The position numbers and the translations under genes were made by a program. The notes below the pieces were generated by a model. It ran no database searches, was not told the DNA's origin, and saw only the letters and a program-made list of their open reading frames with translations. DNA of 64,000 nt from NCBI RefSeq assembly GCF_007197575.1, contig NZ_CP041616.1, positions 434,001 through 498,000 on the forward strand, in the 5' to 3' direction. The DNA is from Ornithinimicrobium ciconiae (GTDB lineage: Bacteria > Actinomycetota > Actinomycetes > Actinomycetales > Dermatophilaceae). Shown one piece after another: positions 7,996-18,488 of this stretch; positions within the stretch are counted from its first letter, which is position 1; each line of letters begins with the position of its first letter.

Positions 7996-8768
7996 GTATG
8001 CCGTCAGGCACCGACGACGCGACGGCTCCGGACCCTGGCGGGTCCGGTCGGGGGCCTGAGCGTGTGGCGGCCATCGTCTCGGCCAAGGACGAGGAGGAGC
8101 GCCTCGGCGCGACGCTGGCGGCCCTGGCCAGGATCAGCGTCGTGGACCTGGTCGTGGTGGTCGATGACGGCAGCACGGACGGGACCCTGCGCGTCGCCAA
8201 CCTCGCGGGCGTGCAGACCGTCAAGCACCAGGTCAACATGGGCAAGGCCCAGGCAATGACCAGTGGTGCAACGGCCGTCTCGCTCCTGGAGGCCGAGGTG
8301 GGTGGTGCCTTTCAGAGTGACACCCCGCGGGCCCTGCTCTTTGTTGATGCCGACCTCGAGGAGAGCGCCGTCAACCTCGACCTCCTCTGTGTCCCGGTCG
8401 TCACTGGCGAGGCCGACATGGCGATCGCCACGCTGCCCCCACAGAGGACCGCCGGTGGTGGCTTCGGGTTCGTGGTCAGCATGGCCCGCGAGGGCATCAC
8501 CCAGCTCGCCGGCCGCACGATGAACCAGCCGCTCAGCGGCATGCGCTGCATCACCCGCGAGGCCTTCGACGCAGCGCTGCCCCTGGCCACCGGCTGGGGA
8601 GTGGAGGTCGGTCTCACCGTCGACGTGCTGCGCAATCGGGGCAGGGTCGTCGAGGTCCCCGTCGAGCTACACCACCGGGTCACCGGACGTGGGCCGAAGG
8701 CTCAGCTGCACCGGATGCGGCAGTATCGCGACGTCGCGCGTGCCCTCAAGGTCCGCGAGCGGAGTTAA
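7992..8768 (+). CDS. Glycosyltransferase family 2 protein
   Basis: 258 residues with a GT-A fold. After a short Ser/Gly-rich start, the nucleotide-binding half has VAAIVSAKDEE and VVVVDDGSTDGT, and the metal motif is LFVDADLEE (DxD). Later parts include LSGMRCITREAF and GWGVEVGLTVDVL. The donor and acceptor are unknown; a cytoplasmic enzyme making a glycolipid or a precursor is most likely since no membrane helices are seen. It follows DUF5926 with a GTGA overlap; an ATG six bases further in (7998) is an alternative start. Confidence 0.82.
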   Translation: MSMPSGTDDATAPDPGGSGRGPERVAAIVSAKDEEERLGATLAALARISVVDLVVVVDDGSTDGTLRVANLAGVQTVKHQVNMGKAQAMTSGATAVSLLEAEVGGAFQSDTPRALLFVDADLEESAVNLDLLCVPVVTGEADMAIATLPPQRTAGGGFGFVVSMAREGITQLAGRTMNQPLSGMRCITREAFDAALPLATGWGVEVGLTVDVLRNRGRVVEVPVELHHRVTGRGPKAQLHRMRQYRDVARALKVRERS

Positions 8769-10921
8769 CCAGACCGGGTCTCGGCCCGATGCGTCCCGGC
8801 CCAGTTCCCGGCCGCGATGGCGATGGCTGCCGCGATGAGCACCGCGAGGCCGATGCCGACGACGGCGATGCCGGAGTCATTCAGGGCCCAGCCGATCACC
8901 AGGCAGGTCAGCACAGCCAGGACGGTGGAGCGCAGCAACGGGATGCGCCACAGGGGCTCGAGTTGTCGCCCAGGCCAGGAGGTCGGCGCCAGCACCGCCG
9001 AGATGATCACCACCAGGATGACCACCGCCACCCACGAGACGGGATAGCGCACCAGGATGCCCAGGCTCTGGTCGAGCTTGCGGAGCACGATGTCGAGCGC
9101 ACCACCGTCGATCACCGACTGGGCAAAGTTGCCCAGGTGGGTGCGGGTGTCCGCGGGGCGGAGCCAATCGGCATACATCAGGACAGCGGCCACCACGAGG
9201 GCGCCCGCCGCGATCAGCACAGCACGCACCGGCGTCAGCCGGATGTCGGCGGCGGCGAGGCCGAGGAGTCCGAGGGCGACCACGAGGGCCGGCACCCCGC
9301 CGAAGTCCGCCCCCCAGGACGGCGAGCCGTCGATGAGGACGAGCAGCACGCCGAGCACTCCGACGACCAGCACGCCCGACAGATGGTTCGGCCCGAGGCG
9401 AGAGCCGGCGCGGGCTGGGTGGGGGGACCCGCCGGGGGCTTCCGTGCCTGAGCGCAGCAGCCCCGCCAGGAGGCCGGCAAGCAGCAGGCCGGACACCGCG
9501 AAGATGCCGTAGCCGACGTTGCCCATGCCATAGAACCGCCCCGCCGTGATCGGTTGCACCCCTAGGATCGAGGTGAGTCCCAGCCGTCCGCCGAGGATGA
9601 CGTCGGCGCCGATCACGACGACCGTGCTGGCGGCAACCACAGCGGCAGGGCCGACCGGGTGCCGGCGCCACCCGCCGGCCATCGCCAGGGCAACGTGGGC
9701 GGCCATCAGCACCAGGAGCGCCAGGCTCAGCGTGAGCCAGGGCGCCGGTCCGCGCCACCAGGGCACGAGCCCGGCGAGGAAGGCCGACGACGGGAAGGCC
9801 ATCGCGGCCAGCCCCAGTATCCGCACGCCTGCCCGACGCCCGGTCAGAGTGAGGACGGTCAGCAAGGCCAGCGCGAGGAGGCATCCGACACCCAGCACCG
9901 GGATGGCGAGCGCCTTGGCCCCGTCGATGGCTCCGGCCAGGTCCTGACCCGCCCCGACCCGTTCAGCCGGTGTGCGATCGTCTGGCTGCACGCTCACCGG
10001 GAGCCCGCTGACCGCGTCTGGTGGCTCCACCCCGGCCAGCGCCAGCACCGTCGCGGTCAGGTCGGTGGTCTGGACCAGGCCGCCCTGGCGCGTCGTCGCT
10101 GAGTGCAGCACACCGGAGTCCATCTCGTCCCGCCACACGGTCACGGCGCGCACGCCGGCCCGGTCGTCCCGGTCGGCCAGGCCCGCCACCACCAGGGTCG
10201 CGTCGTCGGGCAACCTCTCGAGCAGCACCGCCAGTCGCGCGTCAAGGATGCCGGCATCGGTCTGGTCGGCGATCACGCCGGCGTCCAGCAGGGTCACGTT
10301 GCAGACACCGGGGGCGTATGCCGTGAGCTCATCCTGGGTGAACTGTCCCACCTGCCCCTGGGGCCCGGCAGCGCCGAGGGCTGCGAGGGGGCCACCTGCT
10401 CGCACGCAGCGGCCGTCTGCCTCGAGGGCCGCACCCAGGGTGCCGAGCTCGGCATCTAACGGACGTCGCTCGGCAGCCTCCACCCAGCCGTCCCACGCCG
10501 GGATCGTCGCCGTCACGTCCCCGACCTGGGCGGGTGTACTGGCGTCCCCGGGCACGACCTCGGGGACCGCCGCGCAGTCCTGCACACCGTCGTCATTGGC
10601 GGCTGCCCGCTGTCCCGCGCCCAGCGTGAGCCATCCGTCGGACGGACAGGTGAGCTCGTGTGCTCCGCGGACGATCAGGCCCGCCGAGGCGCCCTCGCCG
10701 ACCAGCGACCACAGGGTTGGCGTGCTCTGCTCCGTGATGTCGGTCCAGCTGAGACCCGGAGCGCCGACCACGACGACCTCGGGGCCGACCTGCTCCAGGG
10801 TTTCGCCACCAGAGCCCGAGACGCGGGCGCCGAGGGTGCTCGCCATGATCGCTGCGACCAGCAGCGCCACGACCACGCCGAACACCGCCCAGGCGAAGCG
10901 GCGGTCAGCTGAGTCGGTCAT
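8765..10921 (-). CDS. Polytopic membrane protein with a large extracytoplasmic domain (alkaline-phosphatase-like)
   Basis: 718 residues. One N-terminal helix (about 10-30) is followed by a ~290-residue external domain that starts VGPEVVVVGAPGLSWTDI and includes PTLWSLVGEGASAGLIVR, resembling the alkaline phosphatase/sulfatase fold without obvious full metal ligands. The C-terminal half has about ten hydrophobic helices. This is a known actinobacterial membrane-protein type without an assigned function; a polymer or lipid modification role is possible. TAGTGT six bases before ATG 10921 supports the start. It converges on the glycosyltransferase: the two stop codons share one TTAA at 8765-8768. 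Confidence 0.7.
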   Translation of the reverse strand: MTDSADRRFAWAVFGVVVALLVAAIMASTLGARVSGSGGETLEQVGPEVVVVGAPGLSWTDITEQSTPTLWSLVGEGASAGLIVRGAHELTCPSDGWLTLGAGQRAAANDDGVQDCAAVPEVVPGDASTPAQVGDVTATIPAWDGWVEAAERRPLDAELGTLGAALEADGRCVRAGGPLAALGAAGPQGQVGQFTQDELTAYAPGVCNVTLLDAGVIADQTDAGILDARLAVLLERLPDDATLVVAGLADRDDRAGVRAVTVWRDEMDSGVLHSATTRQGGLVQTTDLTATVLALAGVEPPDAVSGLPVSVQPDDRTPAERVGAGQDLAGAIDGAKALAIPVLGVGCLLALALLTVLTLTGRRAGVRILGLAAMAFPSSAFLAGLVPWWRGPAPWLTLSLALLVLMAAHVALAMAGGWRRHPVGPAAVVAASTVVVIGADVILGGRLGLTSILGVQPITAGRFYGMGNVGYGIFAVSGLLLAGLLAGLLRSGTEAPGGSPHPARAGSRLGPNHLSGVLVVGVLGVLLVLIDGSPSWGADFGGVPALVVALGLLGLAAADIRLTPVRAVLIAAGALVVAAVLMYADWLRPADTRTHLGNFAQSVIDGGALDIVLRKLDQSLGILVRYPVSWVAVVILVVIISAVLAPTSWPGRQLEPLWRIPLLRSTVLAVLTCLVIGWALNDSGIAVVGIGLAVLIAAAIAIAAGNWAGTHRAETRSG

Positions 10922-11093
10922 GGCCCGACACTAATGGGGCGGGGTGTCTGGTGCCGTCACGACGGGCGGATCAGGGCTCGCCGTGGGCACCGGAAGGTCG
11001 TGGCCCTGCCGGTGCGCGTCCGGCGCGACAACCGTCCGCGCGGCGTTATGCCTGGTCAGGTGACTGTCAGTGGCGGGTGATTAGATCATATGT

Positions 11094-12566
11094 ATGACGA
11101 CGACAAGCACCGGTGCAGGGGTCAGGGAGACCGCCTGCCGAGCTGACGCGTCGGCTGGGCTGACGGGGGTGGGGGAGTCAAGGGAGCTGTCGGTCGAGCA
11201 GTTGTCGACGCTCGGGGCCTGGCAGGCCGCGGTGCGCAGTGACGTGGGAGCCGCGTCGGATCCGGACTCGGGTGAGTTCTGGGCGTTGGTGGCGCAGGTG
11301 GCTGAGGCTGAGGATGAGGCCGAGGCTGCGCAGGGCCCGGGGGCCTGGATGGACCCGGCGGTGGAGCTGGCAGCCGGTTTGGACACCGCGGGTGCGGGGT
11401 TGGGCCGGGCGTCGCTGGACGCGGACGAACTGGTGCGGGTCTTTGATGCCGGGGTCGTGGAGGGGCTGGAGGCGGTCGGGCGGGTGCGGTCCCAGCTGAC
11501 GGGGGTGTGCGTGGCCTTGGCGGTGCAGGCGCAGACACGGGGTTTGCACACGGCGGTGGGGTTGACCTTGCTGACGTGGTTGCGGCAGCGGTGCCCGTGG
11601 CTGTCCCGGCCCGAGGCCGGACACGTCCAGGACGTGGCGCGGGCCGCGGAGACGTTCTGGGGCAAGGACATCGCCCAGGTCGTGATCGACGGGGCGACGG
11701 GGTTGCACCGTGCAGCGTTGGTGGCGCGCACGATGCGCCGGTTGGTGCCGGTGCTGACGGTGGAGCAGGCGTTGGACTACGGCGGCATCGCCACGGCGGC
11801 GGCGGTTGACCTGGGGATCAGTGATCCTGAGCTGGAGATCGTGTGCAAAAAATTGGTGATCGACCTGCTGGATGACAAGCCGTCGGATGAGGCCAAGGAG
11901 ACCGCGCAGGGGTTGCGGTGCGTGAAGCGGTCCCCGTTGGGCCGTGGGATGACCCGGTTCACGGTGGACGCCCCGGACACGGACGCGCCGCTGTTTGATG
12001 CGGTGCTGACCGGGCCGTTGGCGGCACCGGCCCCGGACGCCGAGGGCAACGCGGATCTGCGCAGTCCAGGACAGCGCAAGTATGACGCGCTGTTGATGGT
12101 GCTCAACCGTGGCTTGTCCAATCCTGGTGCCCCGCCGTCGTCGGCCCGGGCGTCGGTGATGGTCACGGTCAAGGCTGACCCGACCACCGGCAAGCCGTTC
12201 GGTGCCGGGGTGGTCAACACCGGTCAGATCCTGGACGCGGGGCAGGTGGGCAAGTTCGCCTGTCTGGGAGATGTGACCCCGATCGTGCTCGGCGAGCACG
12301 GTGAACCGTTGAATCTGGGGCGCACGGTGCGGTTAGCGACCCCGGGACAGTTCAAGGCCTTGATGGTTCGTGACGGTCAGTGCACCTTCCCCGGCTGTGA
12401 CGTGCCTGGCACGTGGTGCGATGCGCATCACCTCATCTGGTGGTGTCGCGGGGGTGGCACCGACATCGTGTTCCTGGTGCTGTTGTGTCCGCGACACCAC
12501 ACGCTCGTGCATGACAAGGACCTGATGGCCACCGTCGCCGGATCCATCGTGACCTGGCACGTGTGA
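11094..12566 (+). CDS. HNH endonuclease with DUF222 (13E12-type)
   Basis: 490 residues. Residues ~70-330 form the helical DUF222 region. The C-terminus has the nuclease site CTFPGCDVPGTWCDAHHLIWW then LLCPRHHTLVHDKD, i.e. the Cys pairs and His residues of HNH enzymes. The family is abundant and often multicopy in Micrococcales and Mycobacteria, sometimes linked to mobile DNA, but the cellular role is unclear. The motif normally continues with a GGxTxxxN stretch; here it reads GGGTDIVFL, lacking the Asn, which may reduce activity. The gene ends just before a strong hairpin. Confidence 0.85.
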   Translation: MTTTSTGAGVRETACRADASAGLTGVGESRELSVEQLSTLGAWQAAVRSDVGAASDPDSGEFWALVAQVAEAEDEAEAAQGPGAWMDPAVELAAGLDTAGAGLGRASLDADELVRVFDAGVVEGLEAVGRVRSQLTGVCVALAVQAQTRGLHTAVGLTLLTWLRQRCPWLSRPEAGHVQDVARAAETFWGKDIAQVVIDGATGLHRAALVARTMRRLVPVLTVEQALDYGGIATAAAVDLGISDPELEIVCKKLVIDLLDDKPSDEAKETAQGLRCVKRSPLGRGMTRFTVDAPDTDAPLFDAVLTGPLAAPAPDAEGNADLRSPGQRKYDALLMVLNRGLSNPGAPPSSARASVMVTVKADPTTGKPFGAGVVNTGQILDAGQVGKFACLGDVTPIVLGEHGEPLNLGRTVRLATPGQFKALMVRDGQCTFPGCDVPGTWCDAHHLIWWCRGGGTDIVFLVLLCPRHHTLVHDKDLMATVAGSIVTWHV

Positions 12567-12578
12567 CCACCCTGCCCC

Positions 12579-12603
12579 GTGCCCGGCCGCAACGGCCGGG
12601 CAC
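12579..12603 (+). terminator. Strong hairpin terminator of the HNH gene
   Basis: A perfect 11-bp stem, GTGCCCGGCCG and CGGCCGGGCAC, with a CAA loop, 13 bases after the HNH stop. No T tract follows, as is common in GC-rich actinobacteria. Between here and 12751 I see no convincing gene. Confidence 0.75.
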
Positions 12604-12751
12604 ACAGGCATGTCCGAGGTAGTACTTCTAGACCAACTCGCGCCAGCCCTGGGCCACGCCGGCCTCGACGCTGACCCGGGCCCGACACGTGGCTCTGCTC
12701 GTCGGGGGTTCCCTGCCAGGGCTCGTGGTGGGGCTCGCCCCGTCCTGGCTG

Positions 12752-14200
<1,449 letters not shown>

Positions 14201-14222
14201 GGGGGCTCCTTCAGGGTCCGTG

Positions 14223-14405
14223 TCAGCGGCCGAACAGCCGGGCGAGGAAACTGCTGCCGGACCGGGTTCCGGCCAACTCGGCCTGAGTGTGCTGGCCGTC
14301 GCACCACTGGCTGGCCGCCACGCCCTGGCGCACGCTCGCGACGTGTTGGCCGCAGCCCGACCAGGTTGTCTTGCCACAGGTCTTGCAGGTCACTGCTCGG
14401 CACAT
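14223..14405 (-). CDS. Small Cys-rich protein, 60 residues, in the persulfide operon
   Basis: It starts MCRAVTCKTCGKTTWSGCGQ and continues HVASVRQGVAASQWCDGQH, giving six Cys (positions 2, 7, 10, 18, 35) and two His in the first 40 residues, suited to a zinc or iron-sulfur site, then a hydrophobic SSFLARLFGR tail. The ATG at 14405 follows ACGAAGGAGCCCC. It precedes the CstB-like gene by 22 bp and shares its promoter. Similar small proteins occur next to rhodanese or metallo-hydrolase genes in actinobacteria; function is unproven. A sulfur carrier or metal chaperone is possible. Confidence 0.65.
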   Translation of the reverse strand: MCRAVTCKTCGKTTWSGCGQHVASVRQGVAASQWCDGQHTQAELAGTRSGSSFLARLFGR

Positions 14406-14431
14406 GGATGGGGCTCCTTCGTGTGAGAACG

Positions 14432-14447
14432 ATACCCCTGGGGGTAT
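14432..14447. promoter_or_regulatory. CsoR/CstR-family operator 1 (ATACCCC-TG-GGGGTAT)
   Basis: A perfect 7+2+7 palindrome in the divergent region, 27 bases before the Cys-rich protein start. It has the GC-rich core flanked by AT typical of CsoR-family operators and is the mirror partner of the copy 32 bp away. Confidence 0.8.
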
Positions 14448-14463
14448 GAGATTGGCAAGCAAT

Positions 14464-14479
14464 ATACCCCCAGGGGTAT
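14464..14479. promoter_or_regulatory. CsoR/CstR-family operator 2 (ATACCCC-CA-GGGGTAT)
   Basis: A second perfect 7+2+7 palindrome, centred 32 bp (about three helical turns) from operator 1. It overlaps the ATG at 14478, which argues that the regulator actually starts at the downstream ATG 14514. Both divergent promoters are probably repressed together. Confidence 0.8.
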
Positions 14480-14513
14480 GATGGATGTCAAGTTGACCGG
14501 AAGGACCACGCAG

Positions 14514-14789
14514 ATGAGCCAGCCCGCTGAGATCGCCCACGACCCCGAGGCCAAGCGCAAGATCGTCAACCGGCTGCGCCGTGCCCAGGGGCAGTTGGCC
14601 GCCGTCATCGACGCAGTCGAGAGTGACGCGCACTGCCGGGACTCGGTGCACCAGCTCGCCGCGGTGTCCAAGGCGTTGGACCGGGCCGGGTTCCTGATGA
14701 TTTCCTCCGCTCTGAAGGAGTGCATGACCGCTCCCGACGGTCAGTCGGACGTGGACGAGCTGGAGAAGCTTTTCCTCTCGCTGGCGTAG
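14514..14789 (+). CDS. CstR-like persulfide-sensing repressor (CsoR family)
   Basis: 91 residues, the all-helical CsoR/RcnR fold: KRKIVNRLRRAQGQLAAVIDAV, then HCRDSVHQLAAVSKALDRAG, then ISSALKECM. The metal-binding CsoR set is Cys-His-Cys; here the Cys pair is kept (C41 and C70) but the His position is Ala (SSALKEC), which is the pattern of CstR, a sensor that forms per- and polysulfide bridges instead of binding copper. The ATG at 14514 follows GGAAGGA. It is divergent from the Cys-rich and CstB-like genes, with two palindromes between, so it likely represses both directions and is relieved by sulfide-derived persulfides. Confidence 0.85.
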   Translation: MSQPAEIAHDPEAKRKIVNRLRRAQGQLAAVIDAVESDAHCRDSVHQLAAVSKALDRAGFLMISSALKECMTAPDGQSDVDELEKLFLSLA

Positions 14790-14833
14790 CCCCGGCGCGA
14801 CACGGGTCCCTGCGTGCCCGTGACGCGCAGGGC

Positions 14834-14922
14834 CGCGCCAGGTTCTGGGGTGCAGGAAGCGCCAGGTGGTGGAGTGCAGGCCGCGCCAGGTTCTGGCATG
14901 CGGGACGCGCCATGTGGGGTGC
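14834..14922. repeat. Tandem array, three and a half units of 24 bp
   Basis: Units start at 14834, 14858, 14882 and (partial) 14906, with the shared part GCGCCAGGTTCTGG followed by a variable TGCAGG-type end. It is the first half of a 433-bp gap (14790-15222) with no convincing gene; open frames through it are artefacts of the repeats. Confidence 0.8.
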
Positions 14923-15049
14923 CGGAGCGGTCACCGGTGACCGACCCTGCACCCCACAGTTCTCTGTTCCGACACGTGGCGTCGTTCCCCGGAGCCGCCG
15001 GGCTGACCAACCTGGCCGGCCACCGGGTCGCGCGACGAGGAAGTGCGCC

Positions 15050-15158
15050 GGGAAGGGCGACCCGGGAAGGGCGACCCGGGAAGAGCGACCCGGGAAGAGC
15101 CACCCGGGAAGAGCCACCCGGGAAGAGCCACCCGGGAAGCGCGACCCGGGAAGAGCGC
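15050..15158. repeat. Tandem array, seven full units of 14 bp plus a partial one
   Basis: Units of the form GGGAAGAGCSACCC begin at 15050 and repeat every 14 bases; units 4-6 are identical (GGGAAGAGCCACCC), the outer ones vary at one or two positions. CCCGGG forms at every junction. Because 14 is not a multiple of three, three units make an in-frame 14-residue repeat, which creates long open frames on both strands that are not genes. Confidence 0.9.
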
Positions 15159-15222
15159 AGCGGTCCGGGAGAAGGGTGGGGCGAGGCACGCGTGGGGGTG
15201 CTTGTCGGCATACGCTCGGGGG

Positions 15223-15729
15223 GTGGACACCACCGTCTTGACCGTCATTGCCGTGGCGGCCCTCCTGGTCGCTCTGGTGGCCGTGGCTCTCGGGTGGGTC
15301 GCACACCGACGGCACCAACTCATCCAGCGACGTTTTGAGGTGCTGTGGGGCGACGGTGAGGCGGACGTGGCTGGTGTGCTGGCCGCGCAGGCGCGTCGTC
15401 TGGGATCCGAACGGACTAGGGTCGACGCCCTGGAGAGGTCCGTCGCGCAGCTGCGCGGGAGCCTGGCGCAGACCCTGCAGCACGTGGCCGTGGTGCGCTA
15501 TGACGCCTTTGGTGACATGGGTGGCCGGATGTCCTTCTCGGCAGCGGTGATCGACGACAACGGGGACGGCATGGTGATCAGCTCGATCCACGCCCGGGGC
15601 GAGTCACGGACCTATGCCAAGGGCATCGTGGGTGGCGGCAGTGACACCACGCTGACCCCCGAGGAGCAGCAGGCCCTGGCGGCGGCACGCGATGACTCGG
15701 GCACGAGCGCCCGTCCCGCCAGCACCTGA
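15223..15729 (+). CDS. DUF4446 family membrane-anchored protein
   Basis: 168 residues: one N-terminal helix (TTVLTVIAVAALLVALVAVA), a basic and coiled-coil stretch to about residue 80, then the DUF4446 core HVAVVRYDAFGDMGGRMSFS with AVIDDNGDGMVISSIHARGE. The family is widespread in Gram-positives with no assigned role. The frame extends far upstream through the 14-bp array, but TACGCT six bases before GTG 15223 marks a leaderless start. Protein sequence upstream of that GTG is repeat-derived and not conserved. Confidence 0.8.
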   Translation: MDTTVLTVIAVAALLVALVAVALGWVAHRRHQLIQRRFEVLWGDGEADVAGVLAAQARRLGSERTRVDALERSVAQLRGSLAQTLQHVAVVRYDAFGDMGGRMSFSAAVIDDNGDGMVISSIHARGESRTYAKGIVGGGSDTTLTPEEQQALAAARDDSGTSARPAST

Positions 15730-15799
15730 GCTCCTGCGGGCGGCGGGGTCGTGGCGGTCCTGCTGCCCGTGCTGCGCACCATGGGCGCCGGCGGTGGAC

Positions 15800-17047
15800 T
15801 CAGGCCGGACGACGCAGAACGAGGCTTCCCGGATTGACGGCGACCGACATTGAGATGGCCTTGCCGAGAGTGTCGCCATCGAGCTGGATCTCGATGGGCT
15901 CGTCCGCAGTGACCTCCACGCTGCGGACCTCGAAGTACTCCACCCGCTGGTGACCCCTGGTGCTGCGGGTGAGCACGCGCGAGACGACCGCGGCCCACCC
16001 GACGAGACCCTCGGGGGAGAGCAGCACCAGGTCGAGGATGCCGTCGTTGACCTTGGCCTGGGGGACGAGGTTGACCCCGCCGGTCAACTTGCCCACATTG
16101 CCGACCATGACGCTGCGCACCCGCCGGTGCAGACGGACGTCGTCGCTGGTGGTGACGTGCACCTTGAACTGCGAGCCGCGCAGGCGCTGCAGACCCGCGA
16201 CGAGATAGGCGACCCAGCCCATCTTGTTCTTGAGGTCCTCGGGGGCGTTGGCCATCACCTCAGCGTCGAAACCCAGACCGGCCATGACCAGGAAGACGTG
16301 GTCCTCGACGGCGCCCTCGCCAGGGGGAGCGGGCGGCAGGTCCTCGACCTGGTCGGCGTCGACTGGTGGAGGGGCGTCCTGGTTCTCCTCGCCGGGAGGT
16401 CGGCGCAGCCGGAGCGTGGCTGTGTCGATCCGGTCATCCCGCCCGGTGAGTGCGACGACCATGCCCTGGCTCGCGCTGCTCGGCAGTGACAGGTTGCGGG
16501 CCAGGAGGTTGCCGGTGCCTCCGCTCAGCAGCCCCATTGGCACGTCGCTGCCCACCATCGCCGAGCCGACGACGCGCACCGTCCCGTCGCCGCCGAGGGC
16601 ACACACGAGGTCGACACCCGCGGCGAGCGCCTCCATGGTCTGCCCGTATCCCGGGTCCTCCTCGGTGGTCTCCAGCCAGAGCAGGTCCCCCCAGCCGTAG
16701 GTGCGGCAGACGTCGTCGAGGTCGGCTCGCACGCGGGACACACTGTCGAACTTGGTGGGGTTGACGACGATGGCCGCCCGGGGCCGGGTGTCGGGCCGGC
16801 TCGTTGGACCGTCGGTGGCATCGGGCTCTGCGTCCTCGCCACCCGCGGAGCCAACGCTCGCCGCGGAGGTGGTCCGGCTGGTAGGGCGGACACCGGAGTG
16901 TGGACGGCGGGGTCGGGTCGAGCAGTCAGGGGTGCTGCTCGCACGTGCTCCGCGCCGGCGGCGCGCTCGGGCCACCATCCACAACAGCCCCGCGACCACG
17001 ACAAGTATGCCGAGCGCGATCAGCGCCCAGAGCCACCAGTTGTCCAC
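15800..17047 (-). CDS. Diacylglycerol kinase-family lipid kinase, membrane anchored
   Basis: 415 residues. An N-terminal helix ([20 protein letters not shown]) and a ~60-residue low-complexity linker precede the DAGKc domain: [11 protein letters not shown] (91-101), [11 protein letters not shown] (151-161, catalytic GGDGT) and [14 protein letters not shown]. The C-terminal lobe has [17 protein letters not shown] and [13 protein letters not shown]. Such enzymes phosphorylate diacylglycerol, sphingosine-like or related lipids; the substrate cannot be told. GTG at 17047 is preferred, with TACCGT seven bases upstream; a longer frame to 17149 would collide with serS transcription. It is divergent from serS. 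Confidence 0.85.
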   Translation of the reverse strand: MDNWWLWALIALGILVVVAGLLWMVARARRRRGARASSTPDCSTRPRRPHSGVRPTSRTTSAASVGSAGGEDAEPDATDGPTSRPDTRPRAAIVVNPTKFDSVSRVRADLDDVCRTYGWGDLLWLETTEEDPGYGQTMEALAAGVDLVCALGGDGTVRVVGSAMVGSDVPMGLLSGGTGNLLARNLSLPSSASQGMVVALTGRDDRIDTATLRLRRPPGEENQDAPPPVDADQVEDLPPAPPGEGAVEDHVFLVMAGLGFDAEVMANAPEDLKNKMGWVAYLVAGLQRLRGSQFKVHVTTSDDVRLHRRVRSVMVGNVGKLTGGVNLVPQAKVNDGILDLVLLSPEGLVGWAAVVSRVLTRSTRGHQRVEYFEVRSVEVTADEPIEIQLDGDTLGKAISMSVAVNPGSLVLRRPA

Positions 17048-17100
17048 CCCCCCCACGGTACCCGCCGGTAGCGCTGCGCCGGGACACGTACCCTGGGACC

Positions 17101-18369
17101 GTGATTGACATCCGGCAACTTCGTGAGGACCCCGAGCGGGTGCGGGCATCGCAGCGCGCCCGCGGTGAGGACGACGGCATCGTGGATGCCGTCCTGGACG
17201 CGGACCGGCAGCACCGGGCCAGCCTGTCTGAGTTCGAGTCCCTGCGCGCTGCCCAGAAGTCGTTCGGCAAGAAGGTCGCCGCGGCCCAGGGCGAGGAGAA
17301 GCAGGCCCTGCTGGCCGAGGTCCGCGAGACCTCCGCCCGTGTCAAGCAGCTCGAGGCCGCCAAGGACGTTGCGGCCGAGGAGCGCGAACGACTGCTGCGC
17401 AGCATCGGCAACGTCATCATCGACGGTGTCCCGAGTGGCGGCGAGGACGACTTCGCCCTGCTCGAGACCGTGGGCAAGCCGCGTGACTTCGCCGCAGAGG
17501 GCTTCGAGCCCAAGGACCACCTGGAGCTGGGCGAGAGCCTCGGCGCCATCGACATGGCCCGCGGCGCCAAGGTCTCCGGTTCCCGGTTCTACTATCTGAC
17601 CGGCCCCGGAGCCCGGCTCGAGATGGCTCTGATGAACCTGGCGCTGGACCGGGCCCGCGACGCCGGCTTCGTCCAGCTGCAGGTGCCTACCCTGGTGACC
17701 CCGCAGACGATGGGCGGCGCCGGCTTCCTCGACGCGCACGCCGACGAGGTCTACCGGCTCGAGGCTGACGACCTCTATCTGACCGGCACCTCCGAGGTCG
17801 CGCTCGCCGGATTCCACGCCGACGAGATCATCGACCTCACTGCCGGACCGCGCCGTTACACCGCCATGAGCACCTGCTATCGCCGCGAGGCCGGCAGCTA
17901 TGGCAAGGACACCCAGGGCATCATCCGGGTGCACCAGTTCCAGAAGGTCGAGATGTTCATCTATGCCCGTCCCGAGGACGCGGAGGCCGAGCACGAGGCC
18001 CTGCTGGCCTGGGAGCGCGGCATGCTCGACGACCTCGGCCTGGCCTACCGCGTCATCGACGTGGCGGCCGGTGATCTGGGCGGACCCGCAGCACGCAAGT
18101 TCGACTGCGAGGCCTGGGTGCCCACCCAGGGGCGCTATCGGGAGTTGACGTCGACCTCCAACTGCACGACCTATCAGGCGCGGCGGCTCAACACCCGTGA
18201 GCGTGGCGAGTCCGGCACGCGCACGGTGGCGACCCTCAACGGCACCCTGGCCACGACCCGGTTCCTGGTGGCGATCCTGGAGACCCACCAGCAGGCCGAC
18301 GGGTCGGTCACCGTGCCCGAGGTGCTGCGGCCCTACACCGGCTTCGACACGATCACGCCGCGCGCCTGA
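17101..18369 (+). CDS. serS: Seryl-tRNA synthetase
   Basis: 422 residues, class II. The N-terminal coiled-coil arm (about 30-105) binds the long arm of tRNA-Ser. Motif 2 lies around [19 protein letters not shown] with HQFQKVEMF, and motif 3 around [16 protein letters not shown]. The [19 protein letters not shown] segment is a serS signature. It charges tRNA-Ser (and tRNA-Sec) with serine. The GTG start at 17101 is preceded by TACCCT and six bases, consistent with leaderless translation. The next gene follows a tandem array and a hairpin. Confidence 0.97.
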   Translation: MIDIRQLREDPERVRASQRARGEDDGIVDAVLDADRQHRASLSEFESLRAAQKSFGKKVAAAQGEEKQALLAEVRETSARVKQLEAAKDVAAEERERLLRSIGNVIIDGVPSGGEDDFALLETVGKPRDFAAEGFEPKDHLELGESLGAIDMARGAKVSGSRFYYLTGPGARLEMALMNLALDRARDAGFVQLQVPTLVTPQTMGGAGFLDAHADEVYRLEADDLYLTGTSEVALAGFHADEIIDLTAGPRRYTAMSTCYRREAGSYGKDTQGIIRVHQFQKVEMFIYARPEDAEAEHEALLAWERGMLDDLGLAYRVIDVAAGDLGGPAARKFDCEAWVPTQGRYRELTSTSNCTTYQARRLNTRERGESGTRTVATLNGTLATTRFLVAILETHQQADGSVTVPEVLRPYTGFDTITPRA

Positions 18370-18394
18370 GGCTCACGTCGGCGGCGCTGGCGGG

Positions 18395-18470
18395 GGCCGG
18401 CCGCCGACTGCGGGACCCGACCGCCGGCCGCAGGACCCGACCGCCGGCCGCCGACCGCGGGACCCGGCGT
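18395..18470. repeat. Degenerate GC-rich repeat after serS
   Basis: About three imperfect copies of a GACCCGACCGCCGGCCGC-type unit (~20-25 bp). It sits just after the serS stop and just before the hairpin at 18471, with no open frame of interest. Confidence 0.6.
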
Positions 18471-18488
18471 CTCCCCCGTGAGGGGGAG
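18471..18488 (+). terminator. serS terminator hairpin
   Basis: CTCCCCC and GGGGGAG arms (7 bp) around a GTGA loop, 102 bases after the serS stop and 60 bases before the histidine kinase. Confidence 0.6.

Noticed and set aside
12604..12751. A small gene or a decayed gene end
   Set aside because: Short frames exist on both strands but none has a start signal; one minus-strand frame ending in a WREL-V-stop looked like a C-terminus but has no clear body.
15050..15158. A CRISPR-like array
   Set aside because: The 14-bp units are head to tail with no spacers, and no cas genes are present.
14741..15338. Long open frames through the repeat arrays on both strands
   Set aside because: They come from the arrays (14-bp unit read in three frames) and have no start signals or domains.
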